Source: Pelodictyon luteolum (GTDB taxonomy: Bacteria > Bacteroidota > Chlorobiia > Chlorobiales > Chlorobiaceae). From it: a stretch of DNA of 64,000 nucleotides. Numbering within the stretch: the stretch's first letter is position 1; the number at the start of each line of letters is the position of its first letter. Of this stretch, positions 49,385 to 58,261 are shown one piece after another. The position numbers were made by a program, and so were the translations under genes. The notes beneath the pieces were generated by a model. It worked only from the letters and a program-made list of their open reading frames with translations. It did not search any database and was not told where the DNA came from. The DNA lies in contig NZ_LVWG01000036.1 of NCBI RefSeq assembly GCF_001622165.1, positions 62,001 to 126,000 of the forward strand, read 5' to 3'.

Positions 49385-50445
49385 ACCGAAGCGAGGCTGA
49401 GGTTCGTGGTCAGGACTTCCTGGGTGTCAAGGTACAGGCCTGCTGCGTCAAGCGATCCCCCTTCAGCGTGGAAGGGGATGGCCGGGAGGTCTCCCTGTAA
49501 ATGGCGGAAGGTGTCCAGACCACAGGCTGCAGGCCTCGGGGAGGTTGCTGCGGCAAGCAGGGCATAGAAGCCGAGACTGATGCCGCTTTCAAAGGCAGAG
49601 CTGAAGACTGCCTGCATGTTGTGATCTGCCGCATAGCGAACCATGTTAAGAACGGCTGCGACGCCTCCGAGGCAGTTGGGCTTGAGCACCAGGGCTCCGA
49701 TGCTCTCCGGGGGTAGTGCTCCGAGGAGTCCGGGGTTTTGCCAGAGGGTTTCATCAAGAGCGGCGCGGATGCCGGTTTTTGCATGGAATTCCGGAATATC
49801 GCGTGGCTGCTGGAGCGGTTCCTCGATGTAGGTGACGCTGTCTTTCGGCAGTGTGCGGGCGAAAGAGATTGCGTCGTCAAGCGGCATTGACTGGTTGGCG
49901 TCGAGCCGGAGTTCAATGTCCCCCCCGAACAGCCGGTGCAGGGCATGGACAGATGCGGCAGCTTCCTCGGCGTTCGCTTTTCCGACCTTGAGTTTGAACG
50001 CACGGTACCCTTCCCGGTAGCTGGCCTGTGCCCTCAGGAGGACGGCATCCGTCGATCCCATGAGGAGGGCGTTCAGCGGTACCCGGGGGAGCGCACTCTC
50101 CCTCGGTGCAGAAAACGGGTGCCGGCCGGTGATTGAAGCCTCAAGGTTCATGACAGCCATTTCCAGCCCCATGCGTACCGATGGAAACAGTCCTTCCGTC
50201 ATGAGTGATGCGCCGTTTTCCCGGTGCATGGCGAGGGTTTCGATGATCTGGCGTTCTGCAGATTCCGTTGTCTCGCGGTGCAGCCCCGCGAGTGGGGCGA
50301 TTTCGCCCCAGGCGCAGTGCTTCCCGTCTCCGGTCTTCAGGGCGAGCAGAACGCCATCGCGCTGCCGGAGGCATCGGCCTCTGAGGGTTACCGGCTCAGT
50401 GAAAGGAAGGGAGTACCGGTAGAGATAGGCATATGAGGCCGTCAA
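49372..50445 (-). CDS. menC: o-succinylbenzoate synthase
   Basis: The 357-residue enolase-superfamily enzyme dehydrates SHCHC to o-succinylbenzoate. The ligands are visible as [14 protein letters not shown] (lysine), [37 protein letters not shown] and [10 protein letters not shown]. No ATG exists near the expected N-terminus. A TTG at 50445 whose last bases overlap the menB stop (TTGA) gives [14 protein letters not shown], a good family start, so I chose it. Longer in-frame extensions would run into menB. Confidence 0.93.
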   Translation of the reverse strand: MTASYAYLYRYSLPFTEPVTLRGRCLRQRDGVLLALKTGDGKHCAWGEIAPLAGLHRETTESAERQIIETLAMHRENGASLMTEGLFPSVRMGLEMAVMNLEASITGRHPFSAPRESALPRVPLNALLMGSTDAVLLRAQASYREGYRAFKLKVGKANAEEAAASVHALHRLFGGDIELRLDANQSMPLDDAISFARTLPKDSVTYIEEPLQQPRDIPEFHAKTGIRAALDETLWQNPGLLGALPPESIGALVLKPNCLGGVAAVLNMVRYAADHNMQAVFSSAFESGISLGFYALLAAATSPRPAACGLDTFRHLQGDLPAIPFHAEGGSLDAAGLYLDTQEVLTTNLSLASVWTL

Positions 50446-51263
50446 GGTCGTTTCGGGAAACGGCTGAAGTCGGGCTTGCGCTTTTCGACAAATGCGTTGC
50501 GTCCCTCCTGGCCTTCTTCGCTCATGTAGTAGAGGAGGGTGGCGTTGCCGGCCAGTTCCTGCAGGCCTGCCTGTCCGTCGCAGTCGGCGTTCAGCGAGGC
50601 CTTCAGGCAACGGATGGCCAGAGGCGAGTTCTGAAGGATCTCGCGGCACCACTGCACGGTTTCTTCTTCGAGTTTCTCAAGCGGGACCACTGTGTTGACG
50701 AGTCCCATGTCGAGCGCTTCCTGAGCAGTGTACTGACGGCAGAGGTACCAGATTTCACGGGCCTTTTTCTGCCCGACGAGGCGAGCCATGTAGCTGGCTC
50801 CCCAGCCGCCGTCGAAGGACCCTACACGCGGGCCGGTCTGACCGAACCGGGCGTTTTCTGCTGCAATGGTCAGGTCGCAGAGCATGTGCAGGACATGGCC
50901 GCCGCCGATTGCGTAGCCGGCGACCATGGCGATGACCGGTTTCGGGCAGGTGCGGATGTCACGCTGGAAATCAAGGACGTTCAGTTTGTTGACCCCTTTA
51001 GCATCGGCATAGCCGGCATTGCCGCGGATTTTCTGGTCACCTCCGGAGCAGAATGCAAGCTCACCCGCTCCAGTCAGGATGACTACGCCGACTGCTTCGT
51101 CGTTGCGCGCATCCTGAAGCGCTTCGATCATCTGCTCCACGGTCTGGGGGCGGAACGCATTGCGCCGTTCCGGGCGGTTTATGGTGATTTTGGCGATGCC
51201 TTCGGCTTTATGGTAGAGGATGTCGGAGAACTCCCCGCATTGGCTCCATGCTATGCTGCTCAT
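50442..51263 (-). CDS. menB: 1,4-dihydroxy-2-naphthoyl-CoA synthase
   Basis: The 273-residue crotonase-fold enzyme closes the naphthalene ring. Features are [50 protein letters not shown] and the conserved [16 protein letters not shown]. The start ATG shares a base with the menH stop (TAATG), so the two are translationally coupled. Its stop overlaps the menC TTG start. Confidence 0.95.
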   Translation of the reverse strand: MSSIAWSQCGEFSDILYHKAEGIAKITINRPERRNAFRPQTVEQMIEALQDARNDEAVGVVILTGAGELAFCSGGDQKIRGNAGYADAKGVNKLNVLDFQRDIRTCPKPVIAMVAGYAIGGGHVLHMLCDLTIAAENARFGQTGPRVGSFDGGWGASYMARLVGQKKAREIWYLCRQYTAQEALDMGLVNTVVPLEKLEEETVQWCREILQNSPLAIRCLKASLNADCDGQAGLQELAGNATLLYYMSEEGQEGRNAFVEKRKPDFSRFPKRP

Positions 51264-52117
51264 TACGGCTCTCTGTCTTGCTGGTTGAAGAAATGCTGCA
51301 GGCGCTCAAGGAACCGTTCCCGTGCTTCGATGTGCAGCGTGTGGCCGCAACCGGGGAATGTTTCAAGGCGCGAGTGAGGGAACAAATTAACCATTTGACG
51401 GCCAATCTCAAGGTATTTGGGGTCTTTTTCCCCTGCCATGAACTGCACTGGCACGGGGCTTGCAGCCAGCTGATCCCAGAACGATGGCTGGTTGCCGGTG
51501 CCGAGCAGACGGAGTGAGCGGGCCAGGCTCCGGGGCGAACCTTTCCGGCGCAGTGTTTCCACCTCATGGAAGAGGGGATGGTTTTTCAGAGTGGAGAAAA
51601 GTGGCTGGCTGTACCAGAATTCCAGAAACCCCTCGAAGTTCCGCTCGATTTTGCGGGCGATTCCCCGGTCGCTTTTCCGCCTGGCCGCTCGTTCTTCTGC
51701 CGTCCGTAGCCCCGGTGAGGATGAGACGATCACTGCTCTTTTGAAGAGTTCTGGATGGCGAAGCAGGAGGGCGATGGCGATTCTTCCTCCCATCGAATAG
51801 CCTACGAGCAGGCCCGGCCGGGCGAGCAACGTTCGAAGGCCTTCGGCGAGGGTGTCGACAGTATGGAGAAAATATCCGTTTACGGTATCGTCTTCCGGAT
51901 TCAGCTCATCCGGACCGTTGTCCCCAAATGCAGCCTCCCCGTGGCCCGGAAGGTCGACAAGGATGCAATGGAATCTCCCGGAGATGCCGGATGTGAAGGG
52001 CATCCAGTCGCTGCCGGAGCCGAGGAAGCCATGCAGGAAGACAATGGCGGGAAGCGACGGGTCGCCGATGGTGTTGAACCGGAGCGGAACGGGAATCGTG
52101 GTGGTGGTGGTGTCCAT
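51263..52117 (-). CDS. menH: 2-succinyl-6-hydroxy-2,4-cyclohexadiene-1-carboxylate synthase (MenH-like)
   Basis: The 284-residue alpha/beta hydrolase has [16 protein letters not shown], the nucleophile [15 protein letters not shown] (Ser108), an acid in [12 protein letters not shown] and the catalytic histidine in [14 protein letters not shown]. The FLGSGSDW oxyanion loop is typical of MenH, which eliminates pyruvate from SEPHCHC. Position between menD and menB supports the call. The ATG at 52117 was preferred to one 11 codons upstream because family similarity begins there. Confidence 0.9.
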   Translation of the reverse strand: MDTTTTTIPVPLRFNTIGDPSLPAIVFLHGFLGSGSDWMPFTSGISGRFHCILVDLPGHGEAAFGDNGPDELNPEDDTVNGYFLHTVDTLAEGLRTLLARPGLLVGYSMGGRIAIALLLRHPELFKRAVIVSSSPGLRTAEERAARRKSDRGIARKIERNFEGFLEFWYSQPLFSTLKNHPLFHEVETLRRKGSPRSLARSLRLLGTGNQPSFWDQLAASPVPVQFMAGEKDPKYLEIGRQMVNLFPHSRLETFPGCGHTLHIEARERFLERLQHFFNQQDREP

Positions 52118-52180
52118 CGTGCAATATAATGATCCTCTGCCCCCCTCCATGATCCACTTGCGGGCTGAAGTGCCGGACGT

Positions 52181-52903
52181 TCAGCCTGCGGGTGTGACGG
52201 CATGCGCAGCCCGCCGCTGCCAGGGTCGGGGAGCATGACGTACGATGGCCGGGTCGAATACCCTGAAGTCCCGATCCACATGCAGGTCCGCAAGGGGTTT
52301 GAGGGAACGCACATGCTGGTGTTCGCGCTCGAGTACGCTCCAGCGATAGCCGTCTGTCGGCTCCTTGCAGCGCAGCATCTGGCTGAGTTTCGTGTCGTGA
52401 TAGGTGAGGTCGATGAATACCCTGAGGTCCACTCCTTCCGTACGGATTGCGTACAGGCCGTCAATGATGAGCAGCTGGATTTTGCTGAAGTCGGTGAAGA
52501 GCTGGTCGACCTCTTCGGTGATGATGTCGATGCAGGGGATGGATACGCTTTTCCCTTTACGGAAGTCCTCGATGTTTCGGTGCAGCTGCTCCCAGTCGTA
52601 TTCCTGAACCCCTACCAGTTCGAAGTTGCTTTGTATGCGGTGCTCCCGCCGCAGGAGCGGATGGACGTGGTAGTAGTTGTCGGTATGGAGGATCTTGACC
52701 CGTATGCCCCTGCCTTTGAGGAGGAGAGCAAGGGAGTGCGAGAGTTCGGACTTGCCTGCACCCGATTCTCCCGATATGGCTACAACGAACTTCTCTTCGG
52801 GCTGTTTTTTCCGGAGCAGTTCACTATCCAGCAACACCCGCTCAAGAATGGCGCCTGCCGCCGATTTGTGCTGATCGTTGATCAGCAGTACATCTCCCAA
52901 CAT
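52181..52903 (-). CDS. P-loop kinase of the uridine kinase/phosphoribulokinase superfamily
   Basis: The 240-residue protein has Walker [20 protein letters not shown] (residues 41-59), a kinase-type acidic motif [11 protein letters not shown], the fold segment [25 protein letters not shown] and [13 protein letters not shown]. The lid residues of true uridine kinases (RDxxxRG) are not seen: the region instead reads [20 protein letters not shown]. Substrate is therefore unclear, and a nucleoside or sugar is only a guess. It sits inside the men operon, 97 nt after menD and 63 nt before menH. Confidence 0.8.
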   Translation of the reverse strand: MLGDVLLINDQHKSAAGAILERVLLDSELLRKKQPEEKFVVAISGESGAGKSELSHSLALLLKGRGIRVKILHTDNYYHVHPLLRREHRIQSNFELVGVQEYDWEQLHRNIEDFRKGKSVSIPCIDIITEEVDQLFTDFSKIQLLIIDGLYAIRTEGVDLRVFIDLTYHDTKLSQMLRCKEPTDGYRWSVLEREHQHVRSLKPLADLHVDRDFRVFDPAIVRHAPRPWQRRAAHAVTPAG

Positions 52904-53000
52904 GGCTAAAACTTCTTGGTTGCGCCGAGTTAGTGGGCATCCGTTTATGCCTGCATGAAAAGTTAACGCTTTTCTCCGGGAAGACACAAGAAAAACCGAT

Positions 53001-54752
53001 TCAGGGGGCGGTGAAGGCAGCTTCAGCAAATGCGTTGAACCGGGCCTGCAGGGTACGGTGCTGTTCGACGTTTTCGCTGCGGGAAGAGGCAATCTCGATG
53101 ATGGTGCTCCGGGGGGCTTCGCCGGCAGCGAGGAAACACTCCTCGAATTCGCGGTTGGTCCGGGGAGCGGCGTACAGGAGCCCGAACATCGCGGCGGCCG
53201 GCTGTGCCTGGAAGTGCTGCGGGGTGGCGAAGTGATCCTCGAAAATGTCATTGCAGGAGGCAACCGGGAGGAATGAGAATATGCCGCCTCCGTTGTTGTT
53301 GAGGAGCACGATACGCATCGGCCGGGATAGGGATCGAAGGAGCGAGAGGGCGTTGAGGTCGTGGAGGAAGGCGATGTCGCCGATAAGGAGCGTGACTTTC
53401 CTTCCGAGGCCTTCTGCGTACCCCGCTGCCGTTGAGATGATCCCGTCGATACCGCTTGCTCCACGGTTGAGCCCGCACGGCGGCCCGTCCGGCTGCAAAG
53501 CTGCGGCAAACGAGTCCAGTTCCCTGACCGACATGCTGTTGGATGTGAAGAGCGCCTCCCCGGGGGTAATGAGCTGCGAGATTTGTCGAGCGACCGAGAT
53601 TTCGCTGAGCGGCAGGCTCGCTTCCGTGAGGGAGTCAAGCGCTCCGCTGCACTTCCGGAAGAACCCTTCGGCCGCTTCCTTGATCGGGGAGGGTTCGCTC
53701 CTGCAGCCCATGAGGCTTTCAGCGGCAGTTTGGAGAGAGGACTCAAGAGAGAGGTTCACCGGGAGATCGGGAGCGTATCGTTCCGGGTGCTCCCTGACGA
53801 CTACATAATGCGCGGGCTTCCATGCTTTAAGGGCTGTCGATGGATGGCGGGCGATAAGCCGTCCCCCGAAATGCACGACGAGATCGGGACGGAACCGGTC
53901 GAGGAATGCCGGCGCAGCGAATGCCTGCTGCCATGCCCGGATGCCCTCCGTGAGGCGGAGGCCCGAGGAGAGGTCTGCGTAGAGTGGGATGCGGAGGTCG
54001 TCGGCAAGAGATGCGACAGCACGGGCGTCATCTGGAGAGGGCATGCTGCCTGCAATGAGGAGCGGCCTCCTGGCCGTGGAGAGCAGGTTGCGGATGGCCG
54101 AAATGGCGCGGGCGTCGGGCCGGCGTTCAGGATGAGCTGATGAAGTCCGGGGGCGTCCGTCGAGTTTCCATGCCTGGAGGGGCTCAAGCCAGGGGTGATG
54201 GCCTTCGAACGGTTCGGGTTCGAAGGGTTCCCTGAACGGCTGGTTCAGGTGGACGGGGCCCCGGGGTGCGCCGAGGCTTTTGGCGACGGCGTGTTCGACA
54301 GTCGAGAGCAGCGACTGAAGGGGTATTTCAGTTGATGGCTGCGGCAGCTGCATATGCCAGCGCGCGTAGCGTCCGAAGATGCCGTCCTGACGGATGGTCT
54401 GATTGGCTCCGCACTCCTGCAGGTCGAAAGGTCTGTCGGCCGATATCACGATCATCGGCATGAAATCTGCCGAAGCTTCGACAACGGCAGGGAAGTAGTT
54501 GGCCACTGCCGTGCCGGAGGTGCAGATGAGAACGGCAGGGCGGCCGGTCGCACGGGCGTGGCCAAGTGCGAAAAAGCCTGCGGAGCGCTCGTCCGGGAAC
54601 ATTTTCCAGCTCGCACGGGGGTTCCTCGCGACGGCGGCGGTGAGCGGGGTGGAGCGTGAGCCGGGTGAGATACAGAACATTGAGGCATTCTGGCGGATGA
54701 GCTCCTCGACGAGGACCGTGCTCCAGATCGTGGTGACCTGAGGATTGTTCAT
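53001..54752 (-). CDS. menD: 2-succinyl-5-enolpyruvyl-6-hydroxy-3-cyclohexene-1-carboxylate synthase
   Basis: The 583-residue thiamine-diphosphate enzyme condenses isochorismate with 2-oxoglutarate. Signatures are [59 protein letters not shown] and the cofactor segment [16 protein letters not shown] with [13 protein letters not shown]. The ATG at 54752 overlaps the menF stop (ATGA), and GAGGGGAAGG just upstream is a ribosome-binding site. A 59-codon upstream in-frame extension is not used. Confidence 0.96.
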   Translation of the reverse strand: MNNPQVTTIWSTVLVEELIRQNASMFCISPGSRSTPLTAAVARNPRASWKMFPDERSAGFFALGHARATGRPAVLICTSGTAVANYFPAVVEASADFMPMIVISADRPFDLQECGANQTIRQDGIFGRYARWHMQLPQPSTEIPLQSLLSTVEHAVAKSLGAPRGPVHLNQPFREPFEPEPFEGHHPWLEPLQAWKLDGRPRTSSAHPERRPDARAISAIRNLLSTARRPLLIAGSMPSPDDARAVASLADDLRIPLYADLSSGLRLTEGIRAWQQAFAAPAFLDRFRPDLVVHFGGRLIARHPSTALKAWKPAHYVVVREHPERYAPDLPVNLSLESSLQTAAESLMGCRSEPSPIKEAAEGFFRKCSGALDSLTEASLPLSEISVARQISQLITPGEALFTSNSMSVRELDSFAAALQPDGPPCGLNRGASGIDGIISTAAGYAEGLGRKVTLLIGDIAFLHDLNALSLLRSLSRPMRIVLLNNNGGGIFSFLPVASCNDIFEDHFATPQHFQAQPAAAMFGLLYAAPRTNREFEECFLAAGEAPRSTIIEIASSRSENVEQHRTLQARFNAFAEAAFTAP

Positions 54753-56170
54753 GCCTTCCCCTCTGTGATGGCCAGAAGGTCTCCGATCTTCTGCTCGACC
54801 TCGTTCCATTCCAGTTCGGGGTCGGATCCCCGGACGAGCCCTGCGCCTGAATAGAGCGAGGCGGTTGTGCCGTTGACAAGCGCCGAGCGGATGCCGACAG
54901 CGAACTCCGCCGCGTCCCTCATGATCCATCCGACCGGCCCGGCATACCAGCCGCGGCTGAAGGGTTCAAGCTCCATGATATGGCGCATGGCGTCTTCTTT
55001 CGGCACGCCGCCGACGGCCGGCGTCGGGTGCAGAATGGAGAGGACGTTCCCGTCATCCTTGCACTCGGGTTTCAGGACTGCCGAGCAGCGGGTGTAGAGG
55101 TGTGCGAGGCGGTTCAGCTGAAGCACCTGCACGTCATCCTCCATCTCGATCTGGCTGCATGCGGGGAGAAGCTCATTGTAGATCATGTCTTTGACGAACC
55201 GGTGCTCTCTGATGTCTTTTTCGGAGCCGAGGAGGGTCCGTGATGCGTACTCGTCGGTCATGGCAGCACTCTCTTTTGAACAGGTGCCGGCAAGGGCCTC
55301 GGTAAGAAGTCGGGATCCGTCCCGACGATAGAGGCGTTCAGGGGTGAAACTCAGGAATGCGCATCCCTCTTCAGGTTCGAAATAGAACCGGTATGTAGTG
55401 TTTCGCGGATAGGGGTGGCGGAGCAGGAAGAGCATCGGGTTGCAGGCTGAAGCGAACTCCAGCGTGGTTTTGCGGGCGAGCATGATTTTCTCGGTGCTGC
55501 CTTCTGCGAAAGTCGCAATGGCTTTTCTGCAGTTCCGTATCCATCCCTCCCGATCGGGGCTGCATGTACGGCCGGTCAGGGCAGGGAAACGCTCTTCGGT
55601 GTCGCCGGACTCGTTCTGGAGCGAGGCGATGAGGGCCCGGGCCTCATCTATTCTGGCGAGGGTTTCCGGGGGTGCGCCTGAATGGATGTGGCAGGTGAGT
55701 CTGCACTCGCCGTTTTCCAGGGAAAGCTCAAGTATCGGGAGAATGAAGGAAAACGCAGGAAAGTTCTTCCAGTCATGGTCCTGTTGTTCACGGCTGTTGA
55801 ACGAGATTCCTCCGAAATACCTCGCGGCGCGGCTCTTTTCGGCCAATGCTTCACCGAGACGATTGAAGACGGAACTGTTCTGTTCTCTGCCGCTGAAGGT
55901 GAGGGCGTCGGCGATACCGATGCCGGCGGCGGCATAGTCCTGTTCCCGGTTTCTCCAGAAGATTCTGGGGCGGATGCTCTGGGCTGCGAGCCACCCGGCG
56001 GGGTCTAAGGGCTGCACCGGCTGGCGGAACATAAGAAGTGTACCAGGCGGATGGAGGGTGGCGGAGCCTTCGCCGCCATGCTGCTGGAGTGCTGTCTGGA
56101 TGGCTTCGGCCGCCTGTGCTATGGGTAGGGGTGTCTCTCTCGGCGTGATGATGATATGGTGGTCACTCAT
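54749..56170 (-). CDS. menF: Menaquinone-specific isochorismate synthase
   Basis: The 473-residue chorismate-binding enzyme isomerises chorismate to isochorismate. The C-terminal catalytic domain shows KIMLARKTTLEFA, YRFYFEPEEGCAFLSFTPERLY, EALAGTCSKE, the metal-binding HRFVKDMIYNEL, LHPTPAVGGVPKEDA and FAVGIRSALVNG. MenF rather than TrpE/PabB is supported by the adjacent menD and by the TPAVGG motif. It is the first gene of the men operon, so the promoter should lie in the short gap before it (56171-56198) or further upstream, possibly shared with the TPR gene. Confidence 0.95.
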   Translation of the reverse strand: MSDHHIIITPRETPLPIAQAAEAIQTALQQHGGEGSATLHPPGTLLMFRQPVQPLDPAGWLAAQSIRPRIFWRNREQDYAAAGIGIADALTFSGREQNSSVFNRLGEALAEKSRAARYFGGISFNSREQQDHDWKNFPAFSFILPILELSLENGECRLTCHIHSGAPPETLARIDEARALIASLQNESGDTEERFPALTGRTCSPDREGWIRNCRKAIATFAEGSTEKIMLARKTTLEFASACNPMLFLLRHPYPRNTTYRFYFEPEEGCAFLSFTPERLYRRDGSRLLTEALAGTCSKESAAMTDEYASRTLLGSEKDIREHRFVKDMIYNELLPACSQIEMEDDVQVLQLNRLAHLYTRCSAVLKPECKDDGNVLSILHPTPAVGGVPKEDAMRHIMELEPFSRGWYAGPVGWIMRDAAEFAVGIRSALVNGTTASLYSGAGLVRGSDPELEWNEVEQKIGDLLAITEGKA

Positions 56171-56198
56171 AAGTATCAGTCGGCATTGTAGTGCCTGT

Positions 56199-56813
56199 TC
56201 ACGGCTTTTGGCCGTCCGGCTTTCCCCCTTTCAGATGGCTTTGCAGAGAAACGGCAAGATAATTGTTTTTATCCAGAAGCCAGTCATAAATCTGACGGGC
56301 TTCTGCCATCCTGTCGAGATGTGTGAAGCATACGGCAAGGTTGTAGTGGGCTTCGGTGAAGGAGTGGCTGTTTGCAATCGCCGCCTCATAGGCCTCTGCA
56401 GCACGGCCGTAGTCTTTCAGCTGCATGAGTGCGTTGCCGAGGTCGTAGTTCCGCAACGAGTCCGTTGGCGCGCGATCAAGATGCTTCCGGAACCAGTCGC
56501 GAGCCTCACTGTAACGTTCCTGGTTGAAGCGGACCGCTCCGAGGGAGTGGTATGCCGCATCAAGCTCCGGATTGATCTTCAGGGCTCCGCTGTATGCCTC
56601 TGCTGCCTCGTCATAGCGCTTTGCGCGCGCAAAGGCGTTGGCAAGGTTCATGAGGGCTCCGGTGTCACCCGGATGCTGCCACACTTCCTGCTGGAGCGAG
56701 CGGATGTCATCATGCGGTTTCGTGCAGGATGAGAGGACGGGAAGCGCCAGAAGGCCGATGAAGATAAGGACCCTCTTGAACAGGGTGCGCGGCTGCGGCG
56801 TGGTTCGTTTCAT
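56199..56813 (-). CDS. TPR-repeat lipoprotein
   Basis: The 204-residue precursor starts with a basic n-region, a hydrophobic stretch (about 16-29, VLIFIGLLALPVL) and a lipobox LSSC, so it is probably a lipid-anchored envelope protein. The mature part has about four TPR-type helix pairs, for example ALMNLANAFARAKRYDEAAE, AAYHSLGAVRFNQERYSEAR and NYDLGNALMQLKDYGRAAEA. TPR proteins scaffold other proteins; the partner is unknown. The ATG at 56813 was chosen to match the signal; a longer frame to 56948 is less likely. It lies 29 nt before menF on the same strand. Confidence 0.85.
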   Translation of the reverse strand: MKRTTPQPRTLFKRVLIFIGLLALPVLSSCTKPHDDIRSLQQEVWQHPGDTGALMNLANAFARAKRYDEAAEAYSGALKINPELDAAYHSLGAVRFNQERYSEARDWFRKHLDRAPTDSLRNYDLGNALMQLKDYGRAAEAYEAAIANSHSFTEAHYNLAVCFTHLDRMAEARQIYDWLLDKNNYLAVSLQSHLKGGKPDGQKP

Positions 56814-56993
56814 GGGCCCTCTGGCTTGGTCGAAATGAGCCGGACCCCATTCTGTTTCAATCAACGTGCGGGGGAACGGTAAATAGCAAAATATACACAC
56901 ACGGCTGATCTTCTGCCAAGGAAAGATTTCGTGATGGTCCGCCGCCATTGTACCTTACCGGTAAAGGCAGAAACGAATTCACAGCGGTGCGGC

Positions 56994-57202
56994 ATGAAGA
57001 AGGACGTGAGGGTAGAGGGTAGTTGGTTGCGGTGGTTGTGATCGGTTCGGTGAAGGATGCACTGATGGAGCTTGATGGCGTATCAGGTGCCGGGGCTACC
57101 TATCTGGAGAACGTGGTCCGGGTGGACTTCGATCCTGACATGATCAGCATTCAGGCCAATATGCCGGTCATCGGCAAACCGGGGCTCAGGGTCGTGCAGT
57201 GA
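56994..57202 (+). pseudogene. Frameshifted HMA (heavy-metal-associated) domain gene, CopZ-like
   Basis: The three frames together encode one HMA domain of about 68 residues. Frame 1 from ATG 56994 reads MKKDVRVEG then stops at 57039. Frame 2 gives GCGGC (57025-57039), the CxxC metal site. Frame 3 gives IGSVKDALMELDGV onwards and stops at 57200. Leaving out one base near 57021 and one near 57040 joins them into a normal small metallochaperone order: strand, GCGGC, helix SVKDALMELDGV, strand VVRVDFDPDMISI. As it stands the gene cannot make the domain, so it is either decayed or carries sequencing errors. The C-terminal end is also unlike typical members. No P-type ATPase is nearby. The order of residues fits HMA very well. 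Confidence 0.75.
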
Positions 57203-57255
57203 GACCGCTTGCCGGCAGGGAAACAGGAACACATTTGACAGGGGAGAACAATCCA

Positions 57256-57999
57256 ATGGCAGAGGAGAGATCGGACCGGCTGGCGGTGCTCATTGACGCC
57301 GACAATACCCAGCCTTCCATCATCGAAGGGCTTCTGGCTGAAATAGCCAAATTCGGCACTTCGAACGTCAAGCGCATCTATGGAGACTGGACTTCAACGG
57401 CCCTGAAAAGCTGGAAGGAGGTACTGCTCGAGTACTCGATCCAGCCCATCCAGCAGTTCGGCTATACGAAAGGCAAGAACTCGACCGACAGCGCCATGAT
57501 CATCGACGCCATGGACCTGCTCTATACGGGGCGTTTCAACGGGTTCTGCATCGTTTCGAGCGACAGCGACTTCACCAAGCTTGCTGTCCGCATACGGGAA
57601 GCCGGCCTGACCGTCTATGGCTTCGGCGAGCAGAAGACCCCGGGACCCTTCGTTTCAGCCTGCGATAAGTTCATCTATACCGAGGTGCTTCGCGCCAAAA
57701 TAAACGAGAACGAGCCGATAAAACGGAAGTCGGCGGCTGACCTCAAGCAGGACACCCGTCTCGTCCGCCTCCTGCGCAACGCAGTAGAGGCATCATCGGA
57801 CGAGGCGGGCTGGGCCCATCTGGCGGCCACCGGAAGCAACATTGCCAAGCAGTCTCCGGAGTTCGATCCGCGCAACTACGGCTACGGAAAACTTGGAGAA
57901 CTTATTGCCGCAACCCAACTGTTCGAGGTGGATGAACGCATCGGCGGGGACGGGCAGTCGAAATCAATCTATCTGCGCGATAGGCGGAAACGAAGCTGA
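57256..57999 (+). CDS. NYN-domain (LabA/DUF88-like) protein with LOTUS/OST-HTH-like tail
   Basis: The 247-residue protein has an N-terminal PIN-like NYN nuclease domain. Its conserved acidic residues are in LAVLIDADNTQPS (about 9-21), NSTDSAMIIDAMDLL (75-89) and FCIVSSDSDFTKLAVRI (97-113). The C-terminal part (about 164-240, DTRLVRLLRNAVEA, GWAHLAATGSNIA, YGYGKLGELIAAT) fits a winged-helix OST-HTH/LOTUS domain, seen in RNA-binding proteins. A possible role is RNA cleavage or processing; this is inference. The ATG at 57256 has GGGGAGAAC just upstream. No obvious operon partner exists; tRNA-Asp follows on the other strand. Confidence 0.9.
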   Translation: MAEERSDRLAVLIDADNTQPSIIEGLLAEIAKFGTSNVKRIYGDWTSTALKSWKEVLLEYSIQPIQQFGYTKGKNSTDSAMIIDAMDLLYTGRFNGFCIVSSDSDFTKLAVRIREAGLTVYGFGEQKTPGPFVSACDKFIYTEVLRAKINENEPIKRKSAADLKQDTRLVRLLRNAVEASSDEAGWAHLAATGSNIAKQSPEFDPRNYGYGKLGELIAATQLFEVDERIGGDGQSKSIYLRDRRKRS

Positions 58000-58022
58000 T
58001 GGAGGATGTCGGGGCGGAAATG

Positions 58023-58047
58023 AAAAAGGCCCCTCGGGTGGGGACCT
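58023..58047 (-). terminator. Probable terminator for tRNA-Asp
   Basis: On the minus strand the arms AGG(T)CCCC and GGGGCCT pair around ACCCGA with one bulged T, followed by a T-run (plus strand AAAAA at about 58023-58027). It lies about 10 nt after the tRNA 3' end. Confidence 0.65.
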
Positions 58048-58057
58048 TGTTTCCTTG

Positions 58058-58132
58058 CGGAGCTGACGGGGCTCGAACCCGCGACCTCCTGCGTGACAGG
58101 CAGGCGCTCTAACCAGACTGAGCTACAGCTCC
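58058..58132 (-). tRNA. tRNA-Asp (GUC)
   Basis: On the minus strand the 75-nt gene folds as a cloverleaf: acceptor GGAGCTG/CAGCTCC, D arm GCTC...GAGC, anticodon stem CCTGC/GCAGG around loop CTGTCAC, and T arm GCGGG-TTCGAGC-CCCGT, with discriminator G. The anticodon GTC and the discriminator G (an Asp identity element) give Asp. CCA is not encoded. A terminator follows. Confidence 0.97.
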
Positions 58133-58261
58133 GTGAAAGAGTTGTAAATGTAGGCAGTGGCCCTCTGAAATCCAAAAAGTATTTTCCTTTTTTTTCTGAG
58201 TATATTAACCGCCCGGGGACGGCCTCCTCCGGCTACTTTCAAGGACGTAACCAATCACGCA

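Noticed and set aside
50446-50652. Upstream extension of the menC frame
   Set aside because: It runs through the end of menB in another frame, has low-complexity Arg/Pro-rich sequence and does not fit the family N-terminus.
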